NCBI RefSeq assembly: GCF_001513955.1
Contig: NZ_KQ948150.1
Coordinates: forward strand, 124,001 to 188,000
Direction of reading: 5' to 3'
DNA: 64,000 nucleotides
Source of the DNA: Streptomyces pseudovenezuelae
Lineage (GTDB): Bacteria > Actinomycetota > Actinomycetes > Streptomycetales > Streptomycetaceae
Position numbers and translations under genes: made by a program. Positions 26,797 through 35,746 of this stretch are shown here, piece after piece (the stretch's first letter is position 1; the number at the start of each line of letters is the position of its first letter). The notes beneath the pieces are model-generated. The model saw only the letters and a list, made by a program, of their open reading frames with translations. It was not told where the DNA came from and searched no databases.

Positions 26797-27453
26797 TCAG
26801 TCCGCCTGCCGGGAGCTGTCCTCGGAGTGCGCGGCGGGTTCGGGTTCGCCCGCGTCGGGCGTGGTGTAGAAGACCGAGGACCCCTGCTTGGTGCGCTGGG
26901 CCTGGTTCCTGGCCACGAGGCCTTCGAGGGTGGTGCGGACGACGGTCGCCTTGATCGTGCGCTCGGGGTGCTGCCGGCCGAGGGCGGTCGACACCTCGGC
27001 CGCCGAGCGGGGCTCCTTCTGCTCGGCCAGATGGTCCCGGACGAGGTCGACGAGAGTGGGTCCGGACTGCGCGGCGGACGCCTTGGGCGCTGCCTTCTTC
27101 CCTGTCTGCTTCCCCGCCTGCTTTGCGGTCTGTTTCGCGGCCGGAGTAGTGGACTTCGGGGTGCCCGCCTGCTTGGCCGAGGCGGCGGCCTTCTTGGCGG
27201 CCTTCTTGCGCGGAGCGGGCACCGTCGCGGCGGGTGTGGTGGTCGACGGGGCGGTAGCCGCCGGGGTGCCCAGGACCTGCTGGATGTTCAGCAGGACGGT
27301 GTGGTCCTGCCGCAGGGCGTCCAACTGGCCTTGCAGCGCCTCGATTTCCCCGCTGAGGCGCTCTTGTTCCTTGAGGTTGCGTTCGAGGTCGCCGGCCACC
27401 TGGGTGCTGTACTGCGAGGTCAACTCGGTGGTACCGGGAGCGGATTCGGACAT
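26797..27453 (-). CDS. Coiled-coil, Lys/Ala linker, winged-helix protein
   Basis: 218 residues starting MSESAPGTTE after AGGAAGAGG. Residues 20-65 form a coiled coil (LERNLKEQERLSGEIEALQ). A long Ala/Lys/Pro/Thr linker (about 70-130) resembles H1-like DNA-binding tails. The last 75 residues look like a winged helix: LVDLVRDHLAEQKEPRSAAEVSTAL, VVRTTLEGLVARNQA and a GSSVFYTT wing. It is probably a DNA-associated regulator. It converges with the PAP2 gene, leaving an 18-base gap. Confidence 0.7.
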   Translation of the reverse strand: MSESAPGTTELTSQYSTQVAGDLERNLKEQERLSGEIEALQGQLDALRQDHTVLLNIQQVLGTPAATAPSTTTPAATVPAPRKKAAKKAAASAKQAGTPKSTTPAAKQTAKQAGKQTGKKAAPKASAAQSGPTLVDLVRDHLAEQKEPRSAAEVSTALGRQHPERTIKATVVRTTLEGLVARNQAQRTKQGSSVFYTTPDAGEPEPAAHSEDSSRQAD

Positions 27454-27619
27454 GGGCTCGCACCTCTTCCTGGGGCATGGACGTGCTGGGTCGCCTGCTT
27501 CCGGATGCGCGGTGACAACTTCCGCCGCACGCCTGTGTCGTAGTGATACCACGCAGGCCACGGCGCGTACGGTGCGGAACCGCTGCCTGGTGGAGGGTGA
27601 TCGGGGTACACGGGGCGGC

Positions 27620-27913
27620 ATGACACACACCGACGACCTCACGGCGATCAGGGCCACGAGGCAACTGCGCCGTATACGGGCCTTCTACGCGGCCGGCATC
27701 GTCCTGTGGACGGCCTCGTCGGCCTGGACGATGTGGGATTCTCCCGGCACCCGGCCCATGTGGACCTCCTTGCTGCTGTTGGCCGTCTTCACGGGCCTGC
27801 TCGCCATGGCCTCCCGGTGGCTGCGGCGTGTGGAGCCCACCGGTTCGGCCCGGCCTCCGCACCACGCCGCGTTCTCCGGGCGCACCGGACGCCACGCGGT
27901 CTCCAAGTCCTGA
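27620..27913 (+). CDS. Small two-helix membrane protein
   Basis: 97 residues (MTHTDDLTAIRATRQLRRIRAFY). A basic amphipathic N-terminus is followed by two hydrophobic helices (about 23-40 and 48-66) and a basic tail. The ribosome site is weak. The composition and codon pattern suit a real Streptomyces gene of unknown function. Confidence 0.55.
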   Translation: MTHTDDLTAIRATRQLRRIRAFYAAGIVLWTASSAWTMWDSPGTRPMWTSLLLLAVFTGLLAMASRWLRRVEPTGSARPPHHAAFSGRTGRHAVSKS

Positions 27914-28264
27914 TCCGCCGGTCCCGGGATGAGGCGCCCCACCGAGCGGCCGAGCGTCCGGTGTCTCGTTTGCCCCACGTGCTGGGGGAGACCCGGCTGC
28001 CCATGAGCGCGCGACGACAGCCACCGCGGACGCGACAGAATCCGGGGCTCGACGGGCGGCGGGCGAGCACACGGCCGGGACCGGCCCCACGGAACGCGGC
28101 TGGAGAATTCCGGCCGGTACACGGCGTCGGGCCGGCGCCTCGGCCTCCTGGGGCTCGCGGCCATGGGATCAGACGGCGTGCCGGGCGCTGATCCCGGCCC
28201 ACGGGCAGGCCGCCGGCGTCGACCGCGGATCGGCGCCGGAGCGAGGCAGGACGGCGATCCGCTC
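27914..28264. other. Intergenic stretch, no gene seen
   Basis: No frame here has a ribosome site or recognisable family features. GTTT at 27967-27970 followed 16 bases later by GGGGGA is only a faint echo of a SigB-type promoter. Confidence 0.35.
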
Positions 28265-28738
28265 ATGGCCACCCCTGCTGACCACCGCATCGGACGGCGG
28301 GCACCGGCCCTCCCGCGGCGCACGGGCTGCGACTGGGCGGGCACGCAGGACCGGCCGCCGCGGGTCTGCCTCGCGGCCATGGCGGTGTTCGGCGCGTACA
28401 CGGCGCGCTGGGCCACCGCCGTACGGCTTCGTGGGCGCCCGCTGCCCGACCGGCCGGAACTCCGGGACGTGCTCCTGACCTCGATGGTCTCGACCCGCAC
28501 CGCCGGGCAGCTGCTGTGGCCCCGCGCGACGCGCGCCGCGATGGGCACACGCGTTGCAGCCGGCGTACGGCGCGCTGGTCGACAGGACCACCGACAGCTG
28601 CCCGCGGATCACCGCTCATATGTGAACCTTCTACTTCAAACGCGCGCAAAGTCACGCTTATCCGGCGATCTCGTGGGCACTTGGCTGTCACCCCTGAGAC
28701 GGGGGGATCATCCGCACCACCCCGAGGAGCGACAGTGA
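28265..28738 (+). pseudogene. Possible decayed DUF1360-like gene
   Basis: From ATG 28265 one frame reads VCLAAMAVFGAYTARWA and RPLPDRPELRDVLLTS, which looks like the start of a DUF1360 membrane protein. The family's expected THKLSR-type motif is replaced by STRTAGQ, and the membrane and Cys-containing segments that should follow are missing. The frame then continues as low-complexity Arg-rich sequence into the start of the YbdK-like gene. I read it as a remnant, with low certainty. Confidence 0.3.
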
Positions 28739-28740
28739 CC

Positions 28741-29913
28741 ATGCGCATCGGAGTAGAGGAGGAGTTCCACATCCTGGAGGTGGAGAGCGGACTGCTCGTG
28801 CCGCGTGCAGGCGCGGTGCTGCGCCGGCTTCCCCGGTGCACCTTCACCACGGAGCTGCACCAGTCGACCGTGGAGTCGAACAGCGGGGTGCACACCTCCC
28901 TGGCCGGGCTGTACGCCGACCTCGCCGGAACCAGACGGCGGCTCGACGCGGCCGCCTCCTCGCTGGGACTCGCGGTCGCGGCGGCGGGCACGGCACCCCT
29001 CGCCCCCGCCGTTTCCGGACACCCCACCTCCGACGCGCGCTATCGCCACATGGTCGAGGAGTACCGCCAGGTCGCCGACGAGCAGCTCATCTGCGGCGCC
29101 CAGGTCCATGTGGACATCCCCGACCGCGACACGGCCGTGGGCGTGATGTGCACGGTCTCGCCCTGGCTGCCCGTGCTGCTGGCGCTGTCCGCCAGCTCAC
29201 CGTTCTGGCAGGGCATCGACACCGGTTATGCCAGCTGGCGCACGCTGCTCTGGCAGCGCTGGCCCACCGCGGGCCCCGTCGGCTGCTTCGCCGACGCGGC
29301 CGACTACGACGCCGCGGTGGACGACATGGTCCGGGCCGGGGTCATCAGCGACCCGGGGATGATCTACTACGACCTCCGCCCCTCCGCCCACCTGCCGACG
29401 CTGGAACTGCGCATCTGCGACGCCTGCCCGCGGGCGGAGAACGTCGTGCTCCTCGCCGGTCTGTTCCGTGCCCTGGTGACCGAGGCCCTCGAACTGCGCG
29501 CGGCCGGCGCGGCGGTCTGCGACGGTCACCACGAATGGCTGCGCGGCGCCTCCTGGCGAGCTGCCAGGTCCGGCCTGGAGGGTGCCCTGGTGGATCCCGT
29601 GACCCACCGGGAGACGCCCGCCGCCGACGTCGTACGCGGGATGCTCGCCCGGCTGCGTCCCGCGCTCGAAGCCCACGGAGACTGGGAGACGGTCAGCGAT
29701 CTGACCGAGGCGGCCCTGGCGGAGGGCAGCGCCGCCGAGCGCATGCGCCGCACGGCCCGGGAAGAGGACCTGCTGGCCTGCACCGACCTGCTGATCGCGG
29801 AGACCCGCGGGGAGCGGCGGCCCCGCAGACAGGCCCCCGTCGCCCGCAGAAGGGTCCCGCGCTTCGTCGCGGGCACGGCGGGTTCCGGTGCACCGGAGGT
29901 CCTGGGCAGCTGA
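28741..29913 (+). CDS. YbdK-type carboxylate-amine ligase (GCS2 family)
   Basis: About 390 residues; GTG 28735 is an equally possible start, since GAGGAG lies just upstream. The MRIGVEEEFHILEVESG start and TELHQSTVESNSGVHTSL segment carry the Glu residues and ELHQ-type motif of GCS2 ligases. ICGAQVHVDIPDRD and PTLELRICD complete the ATP/metal site. YbdK enzymes have weak glutamate-cysteine ligase activity, and related actinobacterial enzymes make other gamma-amides. It begins a same-strand cassette with an AsnB-type amidotransferase and an S9 peptidase, suggesting it joins an amine to a carboxylate that the next enzyme amidates. Confidence 0.88.
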   Translation: MRIGVEEEFHILEVESGLLVPRAGAVLRRLPRCTFTTELHQSTVESNSGVHTSLAGLYADLAGTRRRLDAAASSLGLAVAAAGTAPLAPAVSGHPTSDARYRHMVEEYRQVADEQLICGAQVHVDIPDRDTAVGVMCTVSPWLPVLLALSASSPFWQGIDTGYASWRTLLWQRWPTAGPVGCFADAADYDAAVDDMVRAGVISDPGMIYYDLRPSAHLPTLELRICDACPRAENVVLLAGLFRALVTEALELRAAGAAVCDGHHEWLRGASWRAARSGLEGALVDPVTHRETPAADVVRGMLARLRPALEAHGDWETVSDLTEAALAEGSAAERMRRTAREEDLLACTDLLIAETRGERRPRRQAPVARRRVPRFVAGTAGSGAPEVLGS

Positions 29914-29989
29914 CCGGGCTCCGCGGCGCGCAGTCCGTCGCCCCACCCGGCCGTCCTACGCCGACAAGCCCCGAGGAGAGGTTTCGTTC

Positions 29990-30100
29990 ATGTCCAGCAA
30001 TTCCGCCCGGGTCGCGGCCGGCAGGCGCGACCCGGGGTCCCCGTCCCGGCTCGTGGTCGACGGCTCCTGGGAAGGGGGCGGCGCGTCATGTGCGGTCTGA
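29990..30100 (+). CDS. 36-codon ORF overlapping the amidotransferase gene
   Basis: ATG 29990 follows GAGGAGAGG with nine bases spacing, the best ribosome site in the cassette. The 36 residues begin MSSNSARVAAGRR, continue through a Pro/Ser/Arg segment and end WEGGGASCAV. The frame overlaps the amidotransferase start by 13 bases. It may be a leader peptide that couples translation, or a small product in its own right. Nothing in the sequence decides between these, and I do not recognise it. Confidence 0.45.
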   Translation: MSSNSARVAAGRRDPGSPSRLVVDGSWEGGGASCAV

Positions 30101-31872
30101 GCGGTGAGATCCGCTTCGACGGCAGCCGCCCCGACCTCGCGGCCGTCGAGCGCATGTCCGACCGGATGGCCGCCCGCGGACCCGACGGCCAGGGCCTGTG
30201 GACCCAGGGCGCGGTGGCGCTGGGACACCGGCGGTTGAAGATCATCGACCTGTCCGACCTCGGCGCCCAGCCGATGACCGACGCCGACGGCGAGATCACC
30301 GGCGTCTTCAACGGCTGCGTCTACAACTACCAGGAACTGCGCGAGGAGCTCGGCCGCCTCGGGCACCGCTTCAGGTCGACGTCCGACACGGAAGTCGTGC
30401 TGCACGCCTACCGGCAGTGGGGAACCGCCTGCGTGGAGCACTTCTACGGCATGTTCGCCTTCGCGCTCGTCGAGCACCGCACCGGCCGTGTCGTCCTGGG
30501 CCGCGACCGGCTGGGGATCAAGCCGCTCTATCTGGCGCCCGCGCCGGACCGGCTGCGGTTCGCCTCCTCGCTGCCCGCCCTCCTGGCCGCCGGGGACGTG
30601 GACACCTCCGTCGACCCGGTGGCCGTCCACCAGTACCTGAGCTGGCACGCCACGGTCGCCCCGCCGCACACCGTCCTCAACGGCGTGCGCAAACTGCCGC
30701 CCGCCACCGTCCGGGTCGTCGAGCCGGACGGCAGCCACCGCGACCACCGCTACTGGCAGCCCGCCTACACACGGCGGCCCGAGTACGCGGACATGGGGCC
30801 CGACGAGTGGCGTGACGCGGTGCTGGACGCGCTGCGCACCGCCGTACGGCGCCGGATGGTCTCCGACGTGCCGGTCGGGGTCCTGCTCTCCGGCGGCCTG
30901 GACTCCAGCCTGATCGTCGCGCTGCTCGCCGAGGAGGGGCAGCGCGGCCTGCAGACGTTCAGCGTGGGTTTCGAGGCCGAGGGCGGGGAGCAGGGCGACG
31001 AGTTCCGGTACTCGGACCTGGTCGCCCGCGAGTTCGGCACCGACCACCGCCGGATGATGGTGCCGTCGGCCCGGGTCTCGACCGCCCTGGACGACGCGGT
31101 CGCCGCGATGAGCGAACCGATGATCAGCCACGACGTGGTCGCCTTCCACCTGCTGTCCGAGCAGGTGTCGCGGCAGGTGAAGGTCGTGCAGAGCGGGCAG
31201 GGCGCCGACGAGGTGTTCGCCGGGTACCACTGGTACCCGGAGCTGGCCGCGGTCGCGCGCGAAGAGGAGCCGCAGAGGTACGCCGAGACGTACTTCGACC
31301 GGCCCCACGCCGACCTCGCGGCGATCCTCCAGCCGGACCTGCTGCCCGAGGACGACGTGTCGGGCCGTTTCGTCAGGGACCACATGGCACGTCCCGGCGC
31401 GCAGACCGCCCTGGACGCGGCACTGCGCCTGGACACGCACGTCATGCTCGTCGACGACCCGGTGAAGCGGGTCGACAACATGACCATGGCCTGGGGACTG
31501 GAGGCCCGCGTGCCGTTCCTCGACCACGAACTCGTCGAGCTGGCCGCGGCCTGTCCGCCGGAACTCAAACTCGCCGACGACGGCAAGGGCGTACTGAAGG
31601 AAGTCGGCCGCAAGCTCCTGCCGCGGGAGATCGTCGACCGGCCCAAGGGCTACTTCCCGGTCCCCGCCATCCGGCACATGGCCGGACCCGTCCTGGACCG
31701 GGTGCGGGAGGCGCTCGCCGCCCCCGAGGCGAAGAAGCGGGGAATCTTCCAGGAGTCCTACGTGAGCGAACTCCTGGCCGCCCCCGACGAGCACCGGACC
31801 AAACGCGGCGCCAACGCCCTGTGGCAGGTGGCACTGCTGGAGATATGGCTGCAGACGCACGGAATCACGTGA
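30088..31872 (+). CDS. AsnB-type glutamine amidotransferase (N-acetylglutaminylglutamine amidotransferase-like)
   Basis: 594 residues. Cys2 in MCGLSGEIRF is the intact glutaminase nucleophile. RGPDGQG and the FNGCVYNYQEL loop complete the class II amidotransferase half. The synthetase half has the PP-loop SGGLDSS (about 268-274), QSGQGADEVFAGYHWYP and KRVDNMTMAWGLEARVPFLDH. It resembles the amidotransferases of the NAGGN osmolyte pathway more than housekeeping AsnB, but that assignment is from memory. It starts inside the 36-codon ORF and overlaps the next gene by four bases (GTGA), so the cassette is one operon. Confidence 0.85.
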   Translation: MCGLSGEIRFDGSRPDLAAVERMSDRMAARGPDGQGLWTQGAVALGHRRLKIIDLSDLGAQPMTDADGEITGVFNGCVYNYQELREELGRLGHRFRSTSDTEVVLHAYRQWGTACVEHFYGMFAFALVEHRTGRVVLGRDRLGIKPLYLAPAPDRLRFASSLPALLAAGDVDTSVDPVAVHQYLSWHATVAPPHTVLNGVRKLPPATVRVVEPDGSHRDHRYWQPAYTRRPEYADMGPDEWRDAVLDALRTAVRRRMVSDVPVGVLLSGGLDSSLIVALLAEEGQRGLQTFSVGFEAEGGEQGDEFRYSDLVAREFGTDHRRMMVPSARVSTALDDAVAAMSEPMISHDVVAFHLLSEQVSRQVKVVQSGQGADEVFAGYHWYPELAAVAREEEPQRYAETYFDRPHADLAAILQPDLLPEDDVSGRFVRDHMARPGAQTALDAALRLDTHVMLVDDPVKRVDNMTMAWGLEARVPFLDHELVELAAACPPELKLADDGKGVLKEVGRKLLPREIVDRPKGYFPVPAIRHMAGPVLDRVREALAAPEAKKRGIFQESYVSELLAAPDEHRTKRGANALWQVALLEIWLQTHGIT

Positions 31873-33953
31873 CCGGCGAGCACCGCACCCGGCCTCCGCA
31901 CGCGACGGTGCCCGCGCCGGAGCGGGCCTCCGCCCGCGCCGCGGCCCCCGCTCCGATGGCGCTGCCCGAGGCGGAAGGACCCCGGGACGCCGTGACCCGG
32001 CTGCACGCGCACGGCTGCTGGTATCCCTGCGCTGACCCCGCCGGCACCCGGGTGGCCTTCATCTGCGACCGGGGCGGCGTCCCCCAGCTGTGGGCCGGGC
32101 CCGTGGACGGGGAGGGGATCCGGCTGCTGGACTCCTCCCCGGATCCCGTGAAGGAGGTGTCCTGGTCACCCGACGGCCGCTGGATCGCGTACACCACCGC
32201 ACCGGGCGGCGGCGAGCACACCCGGGTGCTCTGCGTGCGCCCTGACGGCACCGGACGCCGGCTGCTGGCCGGCGCCGACCCGGACAGCTCCGCCCACCTC
32301 GGCTGCTGGGCCCACGACGGCTCTGCCGTCGCGGTCACCCTCGCCGCACCGGCCACCGCCCAGGGCGACGGAGTGTGGCAGTCGGCGGACGCGGCCCCGG
32401 CCCACTGGACGTCCCGGGACGGCCCGGCGACCCTCCTGGGCCCCGCCGCGTACGCCGTGGGGCCGGGCGGGACACCGGCGACCCGGCCGGGCGGCGGCCT
32501 GTCCGCCTACCTGGTCGATCCCGAGGGCCTGGCCTCTCCCGTGCTGCTCGCGACGGAACCGGACGCCCCCACGCTGCGGGTGTGCGACCTCAGCCGTGAC
32601 GGCCGGTTCGCCCTGCTGCGCCGGGGGCCGCGCGGACGGCGGGAGGCGGTCGTCCGGCGCATCCGCGACGCGACGACGACCTTCGCCCTGCGGGTCGCCG
32701 ACGGCGACCACTGGATCGGCCGTTTCTCCCCGGACGCGCGGACGCTGTGGCTGCGCAGCGACGCCGACCGGGAGTACGCGGCACTGTTCGCCGTCGCGCT
32801 CGACGCCGACGGCAAACAGTGCGCCAGGACCGTCGTGGCGGAACGCGAGGACAGCGACCTCGAACTGCTGGCGATGGCGCACGACGGCCGGACGGCCGTG
32901 CTCGCCTGGAACGTGCGGGGCGCCAGCGAACTCGACATCGTCGAGACCTCCCCGGGGCTCGGGACCCTGGACACCGCCGGACCGGCGCGGCCGGTCCCGC
33001 TGCCCCACGAGGTCGTCACACGGATCACGGCGGCCGGAACAGGGCGGCTGCTGCTGGCGCTGTCGGGCTCCCAGCGCCGCCCCGGCGTGTGGTGGGCCCA
33101 CGAAGGCGTGTCCCTGCTGCGCACCCCGTGGTCCTCCCGGGACGAGGACGCCGTCCCGCCGGGCCGCCCGCCGGTACGCCCCGTCCTCTCACGCCTGGTC
33201 GCCCGCGACGGCCTTCCCCTCAGCGGCTGGTACTACCGCGCCCCGGGACGTGCCCCGTACGAGCCGGCACCCTGTGTGATCCACCTGCACGGCGGCCCCG
33301 AGGACCAGGAACGCCCGGTGTTCGACCCGCTGTACCACGAGCTGCTCGGGCGCGGGCTGGACGTCTTCGCCCCCGACGTCCGCGGCTCCGGCGGACACGG
33401 CCGGTCCTTCGTCGACGCCGACTTGGGCACCGGCCGCTTCGCCGCCCTCGACGACGTCGCGGACTGCGCGGCGCACGCGGTCACGGCGGGCCCCGCGGAC
33501 CCGACCCGGCTGGCGGTGATGGGGCGTTCCTACGGCGGCTATCTGACCTTCGCCTCCCTGGTGTGGCACCCGGACCTCTTCCGCACGGGCGTCGCCGTCT
33601 GCGGCATGTCCGACCTCGTGACCTTCTTCGCCGGCACCGAGCCCTGGATCGCGGAGTCGGCGGCGCACAAGTACGGCCACCCGGAGCACGACCGGGAGTT
33701 GCTGCACGCCCTGTCGCCGATGAGCCGGATCGACGCACTGCGGGTTCCGCTGCTCGCCGTGCACGGCGAGCACGACACCAACGTGCCGCCGGGGGAGTCG
33801 GAACAGTTCGTCCGGGCCGCGCGGGAGCGCGGTGTCCCCGCCGAACTCCTCGTCCTGCGTGACGAGGGACACGACTTCCTGCGCGCGGACAACCGGCGTC
33901 TGTTCCGCCGGGCCGCCGCGGACTGGATGGAGCGGCTCCTGCGGCCTTCCTGA
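31869..33953 (+). CDS. S9 (prolyl-oligopeptidase-type) serine peptidase
   Basis: 694 residues from GTG 31869, coupled to the amidotransferase stop. Residues about 45-400 form a WD40-like beta propeller (repeated SPDGRW and SRDGRF units). The alpha/beta-hydrolase domain has HLHGGPEDQ as oxyanion loop and a triad of Ser554 in GRSYGG, Asp636 in GEHDTN and His668 in EGHDF. Such enzymes cut or release short peptides or acyl amino acids. No signal peptide is seen, so it acts inside the cell, perhaps on the product of the two upstream synthetic enzymes. Confidence 0.9.
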   Translation: MTGEHRTRPPHATVPAPERASARAAAPAPMALPEAEGPRDAVTRLHAHGCWYPCADPAGTRVAFICDRGGVPQLWAGPVDGEGIRLLDSSPDPVKEVSWSPDGRWIAYTTAPGGGEHTRVLCVRPDGTGRRLLAGADPDSSAHLGCWAHDGSAVAVTLAAPATAQGDGVWQSADAAPAHWTSRDGPATLLGPAAYAVGPGGTPATRPGGGLSAYLVDPEGLASPVLLATEPDAPTLRVCDLSRDGRFALLRRGPRGRREAVVRRIRDATTTFALRVADGDHWIGRFSPDARTLWLRSDADREYAALFAVALDADGKQCARTVVAEREDSDLELLAMAHDGRTAVLAWNVRGASELDIVETSPGLGTLDTAGPARPVPLPHEVVTRITAAGTGRLLLALSGSQRRPGVWWAHEGVSLLRTPWSSRDEDAVPPGRPPVRPVLSRLVARDGLPLSGWYYRAPGRAPYEPAPCVIHLHGGPEDQERPVFDPLYHELLGRGLDVFAPDVRGSGGHGRSFVDADLGTGRFAALDDVADCAAHAVTAGPADPTRLAVMGRSYGGYLTFASLVWHPDLFRTGVAVCGMSDLVTFFAGTEPWIAESAAHKYGHPEHDRELLHALSPMSRIDALRVPLLAVHGEHDTNVPPGESEQFVRAARERGVPAELLVLRDEGHDFLRADNRRLFRRAAADWMERLLRPS

Positions 33954-33964
33954 GCTTCCGGTCG

Positions 33965-35659
33965 TCACCCGGCCCCGTGCGGGTGGGCGGTGAGGAGCCC
34001 CTTGCCGGTGATCGCGGCCAGGGACAGCGTCCGGTACCCCATGGACTCGAACAGCACGGTGATGCGGTCGCCCTCCTCGCTCATCACCGTGCCCTCTCCC
34101 CACTCCGTGTGCTGCACGCGGGTGCCGGCCGCATACGGGGCGGTCGCCGGTGAAGGGGGCTCCTCGCCCGTGTCCCCGACCCCGTCGACGACACTGTCCC
34201 CGGGCCTGGGGGACGCGCACCCGTCACAGGTCCCGCACGGGCCGTCGTACGGCTCCCCGAAGTACCCGAGCAGGAAGCGGCGCCGGCAGCCCGTGGTCTC
34301 GGCGTACCCCAGCATCATGGCCAGCCTCGACTGCTCCAGCCGTCTGCGGGAGTGGGCCTGTTCGGCCGCCCGGGCGGCCGCTTCGCCGGCCGTCGTCCCG
34401 GCAACGGCGCGCACCCGCCCGTCGTCCTCGGTGCGCACGGCCCCCGCCTCCTCCAGGAGGTTGACGGCCGCCGTCACGCGTCGGCGGGTGAGCCCCGTGT
34501 CCTTTGCGATGGCGTCCGGCTCCACGGGCGCGTCGCGCCCGTGGATGCGCTCCGCGACCGCGCCCAGGGTGTCCTCGTCCGGCGCGCGCGTGGCGAACAG
34601 GCGCTGGAGCCCGCTGTCCTCGGACCGGTAGTGGAGGACGGCGACCGCAGGCCCGCCGTCCCGGCCGGCCCGGCCGATCTCCTGGTAGTAGGCGTCCAGC
34701 GAGCCGGGCACGGACGCGTGCAGCACGAACCGTACGTCCTCCTTGTCGATGCCCATGCCGAAGGCGGAGGTGGCGACCACGACGTCGGCCTCGCCGGACA
34801 GGAAGGCGTCGTGCGCCCGGGAACGCTCACCGGCGGTCAGTCCGGCGTGGTAGGCGGCGGCCGACAGGCCCAGCTCGGCGAGGTCGGCGGCGTACGCCTC
34901 GGCGTCCCGGCGGGTGGCGGTGTAGACGATGCCCGGCTTGGGCTCTGCCGCGGCACGCTCCACGACCACCCGACGCTTGTCGGTGTCGTCCAGGAAGCGG
35001 TGCACCTCCAACGCGATGTTCGGCCGGTCGAAACCGGCCACCACCAGTGCTGGATCCGCCATGCCGAGCCGCTCCACGATCTCCTCGCGCACCGGTGGCG
35101 CGGCCGTGGCGGTCAGGGCGAGGAGCGTGGGCCGGCCCATCCGCTGCGCCGCCTGGGCCAGGCGGAGGTAGTCGGGGCGGAAGTCGTGGCCCCAGGCGGC
35201 CACGCACTGGGCCTCGTCGACGACGAACAGCGAGGGCGCGGCCCGGGCCAGCCGCTCGACCACCTCGTCCTTGGCGAGCTGCTCGGGGGAGAGGAACAGG
35301 AACTCGGCGTCACCGTGCCGGACCGCGTCCCAGGCGGCCCGGGTCTCTCCGGCCGCCTGGGCGGAGTTGACCGCGACGGCCTCCGGGGCGCCGGCACGGC
35401 TGAGCAGGCCGGCGATCTGGTCCCGTTGGAGGGCGATGAGCGGGGAGACCACCACGGTCGGCCCCGGAAGCAGTAGCCCCGGCACCTGGTACACCGCCGA
35501 CTTCCCGGCTCCGGTGGGCATGACGGCCAGCGTGTCCCGCCCGTGCATGACCGCTTCCATCGCGGTCAGCTGCCCCGGCCGCAGCTCGCTCCAGCCGAAC
35601 ACCTCGTCGGCGGTCCGCGCCAACTGCTCCGCGACAGCGGGACTTCTCTGGTCGGGCAT
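33965..35659 (-). CDS. RecQ-family ATP-dependent DNA helicase
   Basis: 564 residues after AAGGGAG. Helicase motifs run in order: LRPGQLTAMEAVMHGRD, Walker A PTGAGKS near 48-54, VVSPLIALQRDQ, then DEAQCVAAWGHDFRPDY, where RecQ normally has DEAH. Next come LALTATA, TSAFGMGIDKEDVR and QEIGRAGRDG. After a winged-helix-like region, CRRRFLLGYFGEPYDGPCGTCDGC gives a Cys-type zinc site. The C-terminal 60 residues carry a GTRVQHTEWGEGTVM module found in Streptomyces RecQ-like proteins. It probably unwinds DNA in repair. It lies 87 bases after the ANTAR-PP2C gene. Confidence 0.9.
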   Translation of the reverse strand: MPDQRSPAVAEQLARTADEVFGWSELRPGQLTAMEAVMHGRDTLAVMPTGAGKSAVYQVPGLLLPGPTVVVSPLIALQRDQIAGLLSRAGAPEAVAVNSAQAAGETRAAWDAVRHGDAEFLFLSPEQLAKDEVVERLARAAPSLFVVDEAQCVAAWGHDFRPDYLRLAQAAQRMGRPTLLALTATAAPPVREEIVERLGMADPALVVAGFDRPNIALEVHRFLDDTDKRRVVVERAAAEPKPGIVYTATRRDAEAYAADLAELGLSAAAYHAGLTAGERSRAHDAFLSGEADVVVATSAFGMGIDKEDVRFVLHASVPGSLDAYYQEIGRAGRDGGPAVAVLHYRSEDSGLQRLFATRAPDEDTLGAVAERIHGRDAPVEPDAIAKDTGLTRRRVTAAVNLLEEAGAVRTEDDGRVRAVAGTTAGEAAARAAEQAHSRRRLEQSRLAMMLGYAETTGCRRRFLLGYFGEPYDGPCGTCDGCASPRPGDSVVDGVGDTGEEPPSPATAPYAAGTRVQHTEWGEGTVMSEEGDRITVLFESMGYRTLSLAAITGKGLLTAHPHGAG

Positions 35660-35746
35660 GCCTGCTCCCTTGACGGTCCGGGGTCGGTGCGCTGCCGCAA
35701 TCGCGTTCCCCTTGTGCGCGGACCCAAGCCCCGGACCGCCCGCGCC

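Noticed and set aside
29990..31872. A lasso-peptide cluster (small peptide plus asparagine-synthetase-like cyclase)
   Set aside because: The AsnB protein keeps the glutaminase Cys2 that lasso cyclases lack, the peptide lacks the leader Thr at the penultimate position and a ring acid pattern, and there is no B1/B2 leader peptidase.
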